Assembly (NCBI RefSeq): GCF_001984105.1
Contig: NZ_MTQM01000008.1
Coordinates: 248,001-312,000, forward strand
From: Microbacterium sp. CSI-V
GTDB lineage: Bacteria; Actinomycetota; Actinomycetes; Actinomycetales; Microbacteriaceae
Direction: 5' to 3'
Length of the DNA: 64,000 nucleotides
Shown here: piece by piece, positions 1 through 7,081 of the stretch
How the letters are laid out: each line of letters opens with the position of its first letter
How positions within the stretch are numbered: the stretch's first letter is position 1
Program-made: the position numbers and the translations under genes
The notes under the pieces: generated by a model
What the model saw: only the letters and a program-made list of their open reading frames with translations
What the model was told of the DNA's origin: nothing
The model's database searches: none

Positions 1-528
1 GACCACCTGGGCGGCATTGACCCCCGTGACGTCCTCGAGCGCCGGGACGACCACCGACTCCAGCGTGGACTGGATGGTCTGGGCGTCGGAATAGCCGGTG
101 ACGGCGAGCTGGATGACGGGGAAGTCGTCGATGCTCGCGGAAGCCACGGTCGTGTCGGCGGATTCGGGGAGCTGGTCCTTGATGCGGGCGATCGCCGCGA
201 GGATCTTCTGCTGCGCGGCGGCCAGGTCGGTGCCGTAGGTGAAGGAGGCCGAGACGATCGAGGAGTTCGTCGTGCTCGTGGCCGTCGTGGATTCCAGTCC
301 CTCGACGCCGCGGATCGCGCCCTCGATGGGCGTCGACACGTCGGCTTCGACCACCTCGGGCGAAGCCCCCGGGTAGGTCGTGACGACCGCGAGCTGCGGG
401 AACTCGATCGACGGGATCAGCTCCTGCTTCAAGTTCGTCAGCGCGAGTCCGCCGAAGACGGCGGCGACGATCGTGACGAGCGCGATGAGCGCCCTGTTGC
501 GGAGGCTCAGGACGGCCAGATACGACAC
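1..528 (-). CDS. RND-family efflux permease, N-terminal part (cut by window end)
   Basis: The first 176 codons of a large inner-membrane pump of the AcrB/HAE1 type. The N-terminus (SYLAVLSLRNRALIALVT) is the first membrane helix, followed by QELIPSIEFPQLAV and YPGASPEVVE, the usual start of the periplasmic porter domain. The GTG start at 526-528 follows a GAAGGG ribosome site. The rest of the protein (about 1000 residues in the family) lies left of the window. A 22-bp palindrome 24 bp upstream suggests control by a TetR-type repressor, but no such regulator is within the visible sequence. Known role of the family: proton-driven export of lipophilic or toxic compounds; substrate unknown. Confidence 0.88.
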   Translation of the reverse strand, partial: MSYLAVLSLRNRALIALVTIVAAVFGGLALTNLKQELIPSIEFPQLAVVTTYPGASPEVVEADVSTPIEGAIRGVEGLESTTATSTTNSSIVSASFTYGTDLAAAQQKILAAIARIKDQLPESADTTVASASIDDFPVIQLAVTGYSDAQTIQSTLESVVVPALEDVTGVNAAQVV

Positions 529-551
529 GCGGGGCCCTTCGGGTCGACCGA

Positions 552-573
552 CTCGATACAGGACTGTATCGAG
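552..573. promoter_or_regulatory. Palindromic operator upstream of the RND pump
   Basis: CTCGATACAG-GA-CTGTATCGAG is a perfect inverted repeat with 10-bp arms and a 2-bp centre, 24 bp before the RND pump start codon. Size, symmetry and position fit a TetR-family operator controlling the pump. The neighbour on the other side is a fluoride channel gene, so the cognate repressor is probably encoded beyond the left end of the window. Confidence 0.6.
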
Positions 574-609
574 GGCCAGTATCCCACGGCCGCGGTGGTG
601 GGAGCGCGC

Positions 610-975
610 TCAGAGGGCGCGGCCGAGGGCGAGACCCGCCGCCGCCGCGAGGACGGATCCCACGAACGAGGCGACCGCGTACGTCGTGGCCGCGCGGGCA
701 CGCCCCTCTTCGGCGAGCAGGGCGGTGGTCACCGCGACCGCACTGAAGGTCGTGTACCCCCCGAGCAACCCGGTCCCGACGAACCAGCGCCACGCCTCGT
801 CGACGACGAGCGGGGTGACGAGGCCGAGCACGAAGGCTCCGGTCAGGTTCACCACGAGGATCCCCCAGGGGAACCGGTCGCCGGTGCGCGCGCGCACGGC
901 GGTGTCCAGCGTGAAGCGGAGCGCCGCGCCGACTCCACCGGCCACGAGCACCGCGAGGAAGACCAGGGGCGTCAC
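610..975 (-). CDS. crcB: Fluoride channel subunit FluC/CrcB (second of a pair)
   Basis: A 121-residue membrane protein with four predicted helices. It carries the family motif region NLTGAFVLGL and GTGLLGGYTTFSAVA, the TTFS element that lines the fluoride pore and sodium site in FluC channels. FluC proteins form dual-topology dimers that let toxic fluoride leave the cell. I start at the GTG at 973-975, which overlaps the stop of the preceding crcB by four bases (GTGA), so the two genes are translationally coupled. A longer in-frame reading to 1056 would add an Arg-rich leader that is not part of the family. Two adjacent halves suggest a heterodimeric channel, as in many Gram-positive bacteria. 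Confidence 0.93.
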   Translation of the reverse strand: MTPLVFLAVLVAGGVGAALRFTLDTAVRARTGDRFPWGILVVNLTGAFVLGLVTPLVVDEAWRWFVGTGLLGGYTTFSAVAVTTALLAEEGRARAATTYAVASFVGSVLAAAAGLALGRAL

Positions 976-1340
976 GCGACGCGCCCCCCGCGCCCGATCA
1001 GAACGCCGAGCCACGCGGCGAACGTCCCGACCACGACGGTCACAGCCCCCCACCACAGCAGCAACAGGTCGGCGGACTCGACCGCCAGCGCGCTGTACGT
1101 CGTGAATCCGCCGAGGACGCCGGTGCCGAAGAACAGCTGCGCCCGCTGGGCGCGGGTGGACATCGGCATCCGCGCACGGATCCCGAACAGGATGCCGATG
1201 GCGAACGCGCCGACGACGTTGATGAGCGGAACGAGCGCGGGGCCGAGGTCACCGGCGAGGGCGAGGGTCAGGCCGGCGCGCGCCGCGGTTCCGAGCGCAC
1301 CGCCGACGAAGACCGAGACGAGATCGCGCCAGGACACCAC
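972..1340 (-). CDS. crcB: Fluoride channel subunit FluC/CrcB (first of a pair)
   Basis: A 122-residue four-helix membrane protein. GGALGTAARAGL at the N-terminus, LINVVGAFAIGILFG with the conserved Asn, and GTGVLGGFTTYSALAVE match the FluC core. The start is the GTG at 1338-1340, preceded by AAGGTG at good spacing; a second GTG follows directly. It is the first gene of a two-gene fluoride export operon and is transcribed divergently from the sulfur operon at 1435. The short intergenic space shows no fluoride riboswitch. Confidence 0.93.
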   Translation of the reverse strand: MVSWRDLVSVFVGGALGTAARAGLTLALAGDLGPALVPLINVVGAFAIGILFGIRARMPMSTRAQRAQLFFGTGVLGGFTTYSALAVESADLLLLWWGAVTVVVGTFAAWLGVLIGRGGRVA

Positions 1341-1378
1341 GCGATCACCTTATGCGCCCCGGGTCTCGGCCGTCCGTT

Positions 1379-1407
1379 TTGCATACCCCCGGGGGTATTG
1401 CTACGCT
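1379..1407 (+). promoter_or_regulatory. Promoter and CstR/CsoR-type operator of the sulfur operon
   Basis: A 16-bp perfect palindrome, ATACCCCCGGGGGTAT at 1383-1398, sits between a -35-like TTGCAT (1379-1384) and a -10 TACGCT (1402-1407) with 17-bp spacing. G/C-run palindromes flanked by ATA/TAT are the known operator form of CsoR/CstR repressors, and the third gene of this operon encodes such a repressor. Binding there would block RNA polymerase, so autoregulation of the operon is the natural inference. Confidence 0.75.
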
Positions 1408-1434
1408 GAGCCCACGACCGAGAAGGAGACAGAT

Positions 1435-1596
1435 ATGTGTCGAGCCGTCACCTGCCGCACCTGCGGGAAGACCACGTGGGCCGGATGCGGCCAGCACGTG
1501 GACATGGTCATGGCCGGGGTCCCCCGGGCCGACCGCTGCCCCGGGCACGAGCGCTCGGAGTCCGGCGGACTCTGGTCGCGGCTGTTCGGACGATGA
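1435..1596 (+). CDS. Small Cys-rich protein of the persulfide operon
   Basis: A 53-residue protein with five cysteines (2, 7, 10, 18, 35) arranged as CxxC, CGxH and CPGH. This suggests a small metal-binding knuckle, probably zinc, though a thiol/persulfide role is also possible. I do not know a named function. The ATG at 1435 has a strong GAAGGAGA ribosome site 6 bases away. It is the first gene behind the CstR-type operator and its stop overlaps the start of the reductase gene (ATGA). That makes it a constant partner of the persulfide enzymes rather than a stray ORF. Confidence 0.75.
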   Translation: MCRAVTCRTCGKTTWAGCGQHVDMVMAGVPRADRCPGHERSESGGLWSRLFGR

Positions 1597-3257
1597 CGGC
1601 AGCCCGCACGGTCATCGTCGGCGGCGTGGCCGGGGGCATGTCCGCCGCCACCCGCCTGCGTCGACTCGACGACGCCCGCGAGATCATCGTCATCGAGCGG
1701 GGACCGCACGTGAGCTTCGCGAACTGCGGACTGCCGTACTACGTCGGCGGCGAGATCGAGGATCGATCCGCCCTCCTCCTGCAGACCCCGCAGACCCTCG
1801 GTGCCCGCTTCGGCCTCGACGTCCGCGTCCGCACCGAGGTGGTCGCCATCGATCGGATCGCCCGGGCGGTGCGGGTTCACGACCTCGCCACGGGCACGGA
1901 TCAGACGATGACGTACGACCAACTGATCCTGTCGCCCGGGTCCGTGCCGGTCCCCCCTCCGCCGGCCGACGAGGACTCCGTTCCGATCCTGACGCTGCGC
2001 ACCATCGACGACGTCGACGACATCGTCGCCCGACTCGACGCCGGCGCCCGACGCGCGGTGGTCGCCGGCGGCGGCTTCATCGGGCTCGAGGCCGTCGAGA
2101 ACCTCGCGCGCCGCGGCATCCGCGTCTCGCTCGTGCACCGCGGTTCGCACCCCTTCCGCCCTCTGGATGCCGAGATGGCAGGGCCCGTGATCGACGAGCT
2201 CCGGCGGCACGACATCGACCTTCACCTCGCGGACGAGATCACCCACGTCTCGGCGACCGCGGTGACGCTGGCCTCCGGCGCCCAGATCGAGACGGACCTC
2301 GTGATCGACGCGCGGGGGACTCGTCCCGACACCGCCCTCGCCGCGGCGGCGGGCCTCGCGCTCGGACCGAGCGGCGGCATCGCGGTCGACCCGTGGCAGC
2401 GCACCTCCGATCACCGGATCTTCGCCGTGGGCGACGCGGTCGAGAAGGTCGACATCGTCTCGGGGGCACCGGCGCTGGTCACCATGGCGGGGCTGGCCAA
2501 TCGGCACGGGCGCACCGTCGCCGACGTCATCGCGCTCGGGACGGATGCCGTCGACGCCGCCGACGACGCGACCGGCCTGGCCATCCTGCGGGTGTTCGAC
2601 CTCGTCATCGCCACCGTCGGGGCCGGAGAAGCACGCCTGCGCGCCGAGGGGCGACCGCACCGGGTGCTGCACACGCACCCCACCGACCACGCCGGCTACT
2701 TCCCCGGGGCCGAGCGCATGTCGATGAAGCTGCTCGTGGACCCGGGCGATGACCGCCTCCTGGGCGCGCAGATCGTCGGCGGGCGTGGCGTCGACCGACG
2801 CATCGACGTGCTGTCCCTGGCGATGCAGACCGGCGTCAGCGCTTCGCGTCTGTCCCGCCTCGAACTCGCCTACGCACCGCCGTTCGGGTCGGCCAAAGAC
2901 CCGGTCAACCAGCTCGGGTACGTCGCCGACAACCTCCGCACCGGCCTGACGCGCGCCGTGCAGTGGCACGAACTCGCCGGCGTCCTGGCCGAGGGAGCGA
3001 CCCTCATCGACGTGCGCTCCCCCGCCGAGGTCGCGGCCGGGGCGATCCCCGGCAGCACGAACATCCCGCTGGACGACCTCCGCGCGGGCACGACCCCGCT
3101 CCCGGACGGCCCCCTCGTCGTACACTGCCAGGTCGGACAGCGCGGACACACGGCCGCCCGGCTCCTGGCCGGGGCGGGGCGCGACGTCCGCAATCTCGAC
3201 GGCGGTTACCTCACCTGGCTCGCCGGCCGCACCGTTACCGAAGGGACCCGCTCGTGA
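1593..3257 (+). CDS. CoA-disulfide reductase-rhodanese fusion
   Basis: A 554-residue flavoprotein. Residues about 5-440 are a pyridine-nucleotide-disulfide oxidoreductase with an FAD fold at VIVGGVAGGMSAA, an active-site Cys45 in SFANCGLPYY, and a second dinucleotide site at AVVAGGGFIGLE. Residues about 460-550 are a rhodanese domain with catalytic Cys512 in HCQVGQRG. This CoADR-Rhd architecture is known from NADH-dependent persulfide/polysulfide reductases that clear sulfane sulfur from CoA and small thiols. It lies between the small Cys protein and a CstR-like repressor, with ATGA and GTGA overlaps on both sides, so the three are co-translated. Substrate in this organism is inferred. Confidence 0.9.
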   Translation: MTAARTVIVGGVAGGMSAATRLRRLDDAREIIVIERGPHVSFANCGLPYYVGGEIEDRSALLLQTPQTLGARFGLDVRVRTEVVAIDRIARAVRVHDLATGTDQTMTYDQLILSPGSVPVPPPPADEDSVPILTLRTIDDVDDIVARLDAGARRAVVAGGGFIGLEAVENLARRGIRVSLVHRGSHPFRPLDAEMAGPVIDELRRHDIDLHLADEITHVSATAVTLASGAQIETDLVIDARGTRPDTALAAAAGLALGPSGGIAVDPWQRTSDHRIFAVGDAVEKVDIVSGAPALVTMAGLANRHGRTVADVIALGTDAVDAADDATGLAILRVFDLVIATVGAGEARLRAEGRPHRVLHTHPTDHAGYFPGAERMSMKLLVDPGDDRLLGAQIVGGRGVDRRIDVLSLAMQTGVSASRLSRLELAYAPPFGSAKDPVNQLGYVADNLRTGLTRAVQWHELAGVLAEGATLIDVRSPAEVAAGAIPGSTNIPLDDLRAGTTPLPDGPLVVHCQVGQRGHTAARLLAGAGRDVRNLDGGYLTWLAGRTVTEGTRS

Positions 3258-3532
3258 CCGAGACGGACGCCGAGACCATCCGCAAGACCGCGAACCGCCT
3301 CAAGCGCGCCCGCGGCCAGCTCACCGCCGTCATCGAGGCGATCGAGGCCGGCGGCGACTGCCGCGCGGTCGTGACGCAGCTCGCGGCGGTCAGCAAGGCG
3401 ATCGACCGGGCGGGATTCGCGGTGGTGAGCACCGCGATGCGGACGTGTCTCACCGACGACGAAGCCGCGGACCGAGAGGACGACCGGCTCTCGCTCGAGG
3501 ACCTCGAGAAGCTGTTCCTGACCCTGGCCTGA
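3254..3532 (+). CDS. CsoR-family repressor, CstR-like (persulfide sensing)
   Basis: A 92-residue all-helical repressor of the CsoR/RcnR/CstR family (LKRARGQLTAVIEAIEAGGDCRAV). In copper-sensing CsoR the ligands are Cys-His-Cys. Here Cys36 and Cys65 are present with the usual 29-residue spacing, but the position of the copper His (61) is Ala. That pattern fits CstR-type proteins, which sense persulfides by forming di- to tetrasulfide bridges between two cysteines. The GTG start overlaps the reductase stop. The operator at 1383-1398 is the likely target, giving induction of the operon by sulfane sulfur. Confidence 0.87.
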   Translation: MTETDAETIRKTANRLKRARGQLTAVIEAIEAGGDCRAVVTQLAAVSKAIDRAGFAVVSTAMRTCLTDDEAADREDDRLSLEDLEKLFLTLA

Positions 3533-3533
3533 G

Positions 3534-4499
3534 CTACTCGCCCAGGATGAGGCGGCGGATCGCGGCATCCTTCGATCCGCCCAGCTCCATCGTGTGGCCG
3601 CGACGGTAGAGCGAGAACACCCGCGGGTCGATGTAGCTCGAGCGGGCCACCGCGGGCGTGTTGCCGAGGGCGGCGGCCGCCGCGCGCACGGCGGCGAGCT
3701 CGACCTTCTTGCGCTCGTTCTTCGTCGTGGCGACGCCCGCCTCCGCGAGCGCCTCGGCGGCGAGGATCGTGCCGCGCAGGGTTCGGAAGTCCTTCGCGCT
3801 GAACGGCCCGCCGGTGAGCGACCGCACGTAGGCGTTCACGTCGCCCGGCGTGAGCGGGACGCGACGGCGTCCCCGGCGGTAGCTGAGGAGTGCCGCGCGG
3901 GAGCGACCGGTCGCGAGCTCCGTCATGAGCGCCGCGACCTCGGCGTCCTTCAACGAGAGCTCGGCACGCTTGCCGCTCTTCGCGGGGAAGGACAAGCGGA
4001 TGAGATCGCCCTCGACCGTGGCATCCCGGCGCTGGAGGGTCGTGAGTCCGCGGCTGCCGTTGCTGACGAAGTAGCGGGCGTTGCCCACGCGCGGGGCGAC
4101 CTGGTCGAGCAGGCGGAACGAGACCGCGAGCACCCGCTCACGGTCGACGTCCGAGCGGCGCAGCGACTGGGTGACGCGCGCGCGAGCCCGCGGCAGCGCC
4201 TCGGCCAGTTGCAGGGCACGAGCGTACTTGCCCTTGTCCTGACGCTTCGACCAGTCCGCGTGGTACGTGTACTGGCGTCGCCCGGCCTCGTCGGTGCCCA
4301 CCGCCTGGATGTGGGCGTTCGGCTCGCGGGCGATCCACACCTCGCGCCAGGCGGGCGGGATGACGAGCCCCCGGGCGCGATCCGCCTCCCGCTCGGGGAC
4401 GGCCGCCCCGGTGTGGTCGACGAAACGGAACCCCGATCCGGAGCGGACACGACGGAAGCCGGGGTCCTCGTAGGGACGCACCCGGACGAGGCGCGCCAC
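3534..4499 (-). CDS. DNA topoisomerase IB (poxvirus-like)
   Basis: A 321-residue type IB topoisomerase, the usual size of the short bacterial form. Visible catalytic elements: Arg in APRVGNARYF, the lysine hairpin around PAKSGKRAEL, Arg in SAKDFRTLRGT, and the nucleophilic Tyr in ARSSYIDPRV near the C-terminus. The enzyme relaxes supercoils through a 3'-phosphotyrosine bond. The GTG start at 4497-4499 is two bases after the stop of the small gene upstream, so the two form an operon. The usual Trp of the KDFRTW motif is Leu here, a minor variation. Confidence 0.92.
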   Translation of the reverse strand: MARLVRVRPYEDPGFRRVRSGSGFRFVDHTGAAVPEREADRARGLVIPPAWREVWIAREPNAHIQAVGTDEAGRRQYTYHADWSKRQDKGKYARALQLAEALPRARARVTQSLRRSDVDRERVLAVSFRLLDQVAPRVGNARYFVSNGSRGLTTLQRRDATVEGDLIRLSFPAKSGKRAELSLKDAEVAALMTELATGRSRAALLSYRRGRRRVPLTPGDVNAYVRSLTGGPFSAKDFRTLRGTILAAEALAEAGVATTKNERKKVELAAVRAAAAALGNTPAVARSSYIDPRVFSLYRRGHTMELGGSKDAAIRRLILGE

Positions 4500-4501
4500 T
4501 G

Positions 4502-4771
4502 TCAGTGGGTGCGGAGCATCTCGATCAGCTCCGCCTTCTTCTTGCCGGAGTACCCGGTGATGCCCAGTTCCTTCGCCCGCTTCTTCAGCTCGTCCACGGT
4601 GCGGTCCTCGTAGTCCTCCGCGCGGCCCCCGCGGGCGCCGACCCTTCCGCGCCCCTGCGCGGCGGCGGCGTTCGAGATGCGCGCGGCCTTCTCCTTCGAG
4701 TCGCCCTGCTTCCGCAGCTCCTCGTAGAGATCCGGGTCCTTCAGGCTGTTCGATCCTCGCCCCTGGGGCAT
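4502..4771 (-). CDS. Small protein with Rho N-terminal-like (SAP-like) C-terminal domain
   Basis: An 89-residue basic protein. The N-terminal half (MPQGRGSNSLKDPDLYEEL, then a Lys/Arg- and Ala-rich stretch) is typical of a short family found beside nucleoid genes in actinobacteria (DUF7218-like). Residues about 55-87 (RTVDELKKRAKELGITGYSG) form a Rho_N/SAP-like helix-turn-helix that binds nucleic acid in other proteins. The ATG at 4769-4771 has an excellent AAGGAGG site at 6 bases; a longer reading to 4861 is not needed. Co-transcribed with topoisomerase IB, which suggests a DNA-associated role. Confidence 0.8.
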   Translation of the reverse strand: MPQGRGSNSLKDPDLYEELRKQGDSKEKAARISNAAAAQGRGRVGARGGRAEDYEDRTVDELKKRAKELGITGYSGKKKAELIEMLRTH

Positions 4772-4992
4772 GGCCGCCTCCTTCCGTGGAATGCCATGAC
4801 GGTACGACTCGACGCCGACCGGCCTCGGCGGGGTTGACAGCCGCACCCGGACCGCCCCCACTCAAAGCCCGCGCGGGCTATCAGCCGATTTCCAGGAACG
4901 TCAACCCCCTGCCGGGATCCGCGCGCAATGAGAACGTGGAGGTCAACCACTCGCCGGTTGCCGCGCCCAGCGGAGACAGCAAGGAGCCCCCC

Positions 4993-5157
4993 ATGAACAT
5001 CTTCCTGATCATCATCATCGTCGCCGCGATCGTCATCGCGATCTTCAGCGGACTGGGTCAGGCCGCGAGCTTCCTGCTCTGGGTCGCCATCATCGTCGGC
5101 CTCATCGCCCTGATCGTGCTGCTGTTCCGCCTGATCAGCGGCCGCAAGCCGGTTTAA
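4993..5157 (+). CDS. Small two-helix membrane protein
   Basis: A 54-residue hydrophobic protein with two membrane helices, the first starting at MNIFLIIIIVAAIVIA and the second at LLWVAIIVGLIALIVLL, and a short basic tail (RLISGRKPV). The ribosome site AAGGAG lies six bases before the ATG. Proteins of this kind are common in actinobacteria and are often stress-related, but no specific function can be assigned. It stands alone, with a strong hairpin about 65 bases after its stop. Confidence 0.75.
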   Translation: MNIFLIIIIVAAIVIAIFSGLGQAASFLLWVAIIVGLIALIVLLFRLISGRKPV

Positions 5158-5222
5158 CCCCCGAGAGGAGCGCTCGCGTTTCGGGTGCACGAGCCTCCTC
5201 ATCCCCGCGGGTCCGCCCGCCC

Positions 5223-5257
5223 CGGATGCCACGTCCTCCCCCAGGACGTGGCATCCG
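5223..5257 (+). terminator. Terminator-like hairpin built from GGATGCC/GGCATCC
   Basis: A perfect inverted repeat with 15-bp arms (CGGATGCCACGTCCT and its complement) around a CCCCC loop, about 65 bases after the small membrane gene. There is no T-tract, as is usual for actinobacterial terminators. The stem ends in the GGATGCC word that is very frequent throughout the window. Confidence 0.65.
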
Positions 5258-5270
5258 TCGTTTCTGCGGG

Positions 5271-5410
5271 TCCCTGCGGAGCCACTTCACGTGATCTGGT
5301 TCCTGCGGAGCCACGCGCCCGGGTCCCTGCGGCGCCGCATCACGCGCCCGGGTTCCTGCGGAGCCCCATCACGCGCCCGGGTTCCTGCGGAGCCAGTTCA
5401 CGTGATCTGG
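5271..5410. repeat. 29-bp tandem repeat, five units
   Basis: Five consecutive units at 5271-5299, 5300-5323, 5324-5352, 5353-5381 and 5382-5410. The core is TTCCTGCGGAGCC followed by either TTCACGTGATCTGG (first and last units) or CATCACGCGCCCGGG (middle units); the second unit has lost five bases. There are no unique spacers, so it is not a CRISPR array. The outer units share the TTCACGTGATCTGG arm of the adjoining hairpin repeat, suggesting the array grew from it. Confidence 0.85.
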
Positions 5411-5470
5411 TCGAATGCACACGCCGCGACCGTGCACCGCGTGTGCGCTCGGCCAGTTCACGTGAAATGG
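5393..5470. repeat. Long hairpin repeat, family C copy 1 (CACGTG arms)
   Basis: Two 32-base arms, 5393-5424 and 5439-5470, are complementary at 27 positions. Each arm contains TTCACGTGA next to (T/C)CGA..GCACACGC. A second copy with the same design lies at 22170-22250. The GCACACGC part is shared with the family B hairpins at 20493 and 21992, so B and C look like related elements. Confidence 0.75.
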
Positions 5471-5561
5471 ATGGATGCCGGGACGCTGAACGCACAGCGA
5501 GACGCGGGGGCTCGACCCGGGGGCCCGGCGCACGACCCCGGCACGAACCCCAGCGCAGGCC

Positions 5562-5612
5562 TTGACGCTGACGCGATATATCGCGATACTCGAACCAACG
5601 CGATATATCGTG
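5562..5612 (+). promoter_or_regulatory. Promoter with two PadR-type operators for the DUF4097-PadR operon
   Basis: TTGACG at 5562-5567 and GATACT at 5585-5590 form a good sigma-A-type promoter with 17-bp spacing. A perfect 14-bp palindrome CGCGATATATCGCG (5572-5585) fills the spacer. A second near-identical site, CGCGATATATCGTG (5599-5612), lies just after the transcription start, with 27 bp between corresponding positions. The operon's own second gene encodes a PadR repressor, so these are most likely its autoregulatory sites. Confidence 0.8.
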
Positions 5613-5627
5613 AGTAAGGAGATCGCC

Positions 5628-6473
5628 ATGGAGAAATGGATCGTCCACCCCGGCGAGACGCGCGTCATCGACGTCGACGGACTGCGGGAACTGAAGATCG
5701 GCCTCGTCGGGGGCCAGGTCGACGTGATCGCACACGACGACCCGGGCGCACGCATCGAGGTGCACGGCGTCACCGTCAAGGACCTGCGCATCGAGATGAT
5801 CGACGGCCGCCTCGAGATCGACCACCCGCAGCTGCGGTGGGACAACTTCCTCGAGGTGTTCCGCAACTTCGGCGCCGGCGGCCCCAAGGCCGAGGTAAGC
5901 GTCGCCGTCCCCCGCACCGTCGCCCTCACCCTCGGCGTCGTCAGCGCGAGCGCGCTCGTCTCCGGCCTCCGGACGGATGCCAAGCTCAACACCGTCTCGG
6001 GCGACATCATGGTCGACGGACTCGTCGGCGACGTGAGCCTCAACGCCGTCTCGGGCGACGTGCAGGTGCGCGAACTCGAGGGCGCCCTCACCGCCAACAG
6101 CGTCTCGGGCGACATCGCCGTGACCGGCGCCGTCACGAAGGCCTCCGTCGACACCGTCGCGGGCGCTCTGCTCGTGGACTCGACCGGCACCGTGCAATCC
6201 ATCACCCTGAACTCCGTCAGCGGCTCGGCCACGATCCGTCTCGACCGCGGCCTCCCCGCCAACTACGTCGCGCGGTCGGTGAGCGGACGCGTGCAGATCG
6301 ACGGAAGCGTGCGCTCGGGCTCGGGCCCCACCAACTACACCGGTTCGACCGGCGCCCTCGCGGGGTCGTTCGTCGACGTGCGGGCGAACACCGTCTCGGG
6401 CGAGATCACGGTCCTCCGCCGCGGCGTCTCGGGTCTGCGCCCCGACGAACTCGCCGGAGAGGAGGAGTGGTGA
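5628..6473 (+). CDS. DUF4097-family beta-strand-repeat protein
   Basis: A 281-residue protein without a signal peptide or membrane helix. From about residue 115 onward it repeats short strands around the motif N(T/A/S)VSGD (for example LNTVSGDIMVDGL, LNAVSGDVQV, ANSVSGDIAV, NSVSGSATI, NTVSGEITVL), predicting a right-handed beta-helix or solenoid. The family function is unknown; members are usually next to PadR regulators, as here. The ATG has an AAGGAGA site. The stop shares one base with the PadR start, so both are co-translated from the operator-controlled promoter at 5562. Confidence 0.85.
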   Translation: MEKWIVHPGETRVIDVDGLRELKIGLVGGQVDVIAHDDPGARIEVHGVTVKDLRIEMIDGRLEIDHPQLRWDNFLEVFRNFGAGGPKAEVSVAVPRTVALTLGVVSASALVSGLRTDAKLNTVSGDIMVDGLVGDVSLNAVSGDVQVRELEGALTANSVSGDIAVTGAVTKASVDTVAGALLVDSTGTVQSITLNSVSGSATIRLDRGLPANYVARSVSGRVQIDGSVRSGSGPTNYTGSTGALAGSFVDVRANTVSGEITVLRRGVSGLRPDELAGEEEW

Positions 6474-7078
6474 TGAGCCCCGTCTTCTCCCACGGTGATC
6501 TGCGCCTCTACATCCTGAGCCTGCTCGCTGAGGCCCCCCGCCACGGCTACGACCTCATGCAGGCGCTCACCGAGCGCACGGGCGGGACCTACTCGCCCTC
6601 GGCCGGCACGATCTACCCGCGCCTCGCGAAGCTCGAGGAGGAGGGTCTCGTCACCAAGACCGTCGACGGCCGCAAGACCGTCTACGAGATCACGGATGCC
6701 GGTCGCGCCGAGGTCGCCTCCCGCGAGGGAGACCTCGAAGGCATCCAGGCGGGTCTCGCCGACAGCGTCCGCCTCATCGCCGACGAAGTCCGCGGGAGCG
6801 TCCGGGATGCCATGCGCAGCCTCCGCGCCGACCTCGCCGCCGCCTCGCGCGACGAACGCGAGCAGGCCGACAGGGCGCCCGCGCACGACCCGCGCGCACT
6901 CAGCCGCGAACAGCTCCATCGCGCGGATGCCGCGATCACCGAGTTCCGCGGACGCGTCCGCTCCGAACTGCGCTCGCACGTGGCTCGCGGCGGCGAGCTC
7001 ACGGCATCCGGTGTGGATGCCATCGAGTCCGCGCTGCAGCAGGCGTCGGAGGCCGTCGCCCGCGCGGTGCGCGGCTGA
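6473..7078 (+). CDS. PadR-family transcriptional repressor
   Basis: A 201-residue regulator. Residues about 8-85 form the PadR winged helix (LYILSLLAEAPRHGYDLMQ, SAGTIYPRLAKLEEEGLV, YEITDAG). The C-terminal 110 residues are helical, Arg- and Ala-rich, and longer than in minimal PadR proteins; they probably form the dimerisation arm. It is translated with the DUF4097 protein. The two GATATATC palindromes in the operon promoter are its probable targets; the inducer is unknown. Converges on the universal stress gene with only three bases between stops. Confidence 0.9.
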   Translation: MSPVFSHGDLRLYILSLLAEAPRHGYDLMQALTERTGGTYSPSAGTIYPRLAKLEEEGLVTKTVDGRKTVYEITDAGRAEVASREGDLEGIQAGLADSVRLIADEVRGSVRDAMRSLRADLAAASRDEREQADRAPAHDPRALSREQLHRADAAITEFRGRVRSELRSHVARGGELTASGVDAIESALQQASEAVARAVRG

Positions 7079-7081
7079 GGG

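Larger units (their letters stand above)
5158..5561. other. Non-coding region made of hairpin and tandem repeats
   Basis: About 400 bases without a credible gene. It holds, in order, a GGATGCC-type terminator hairpin, a five-copy 29-bp tandem repeat, and a long hairpin repeat with CACGTG-containing arms. Open frames here are produced by the repeats: they have no ribosome sites and no recognisable protein. The last 20 bases lead into the promoter of the DUF4097 operon. Confidence 0.7.

Noticed and set aside
1341..1434. Fluoride riboswitch before the crcB pair
   Set aside because: The space is too short and shows none of the conserved crcB-motif elements.
3534..4865. Topoisomerase IB reading extended to 4865 as one 443-residue protein
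   Set aside because: The added N-terminus is out of the family and overlaps the small Rho_N-like gene, which has a strong ribosome site of its own.
5271..5410. Possible CRISPR array
   Set aside because: The 29-bp units are directly adjacent with no unique spacers and there are no cas genes; it is a plain tandem repeat.
5185..5617. Overlapping open frames on both strands in the repeat region
   Set aside because: They follow the repeats, lack ribosome sites and resemble no protein family.
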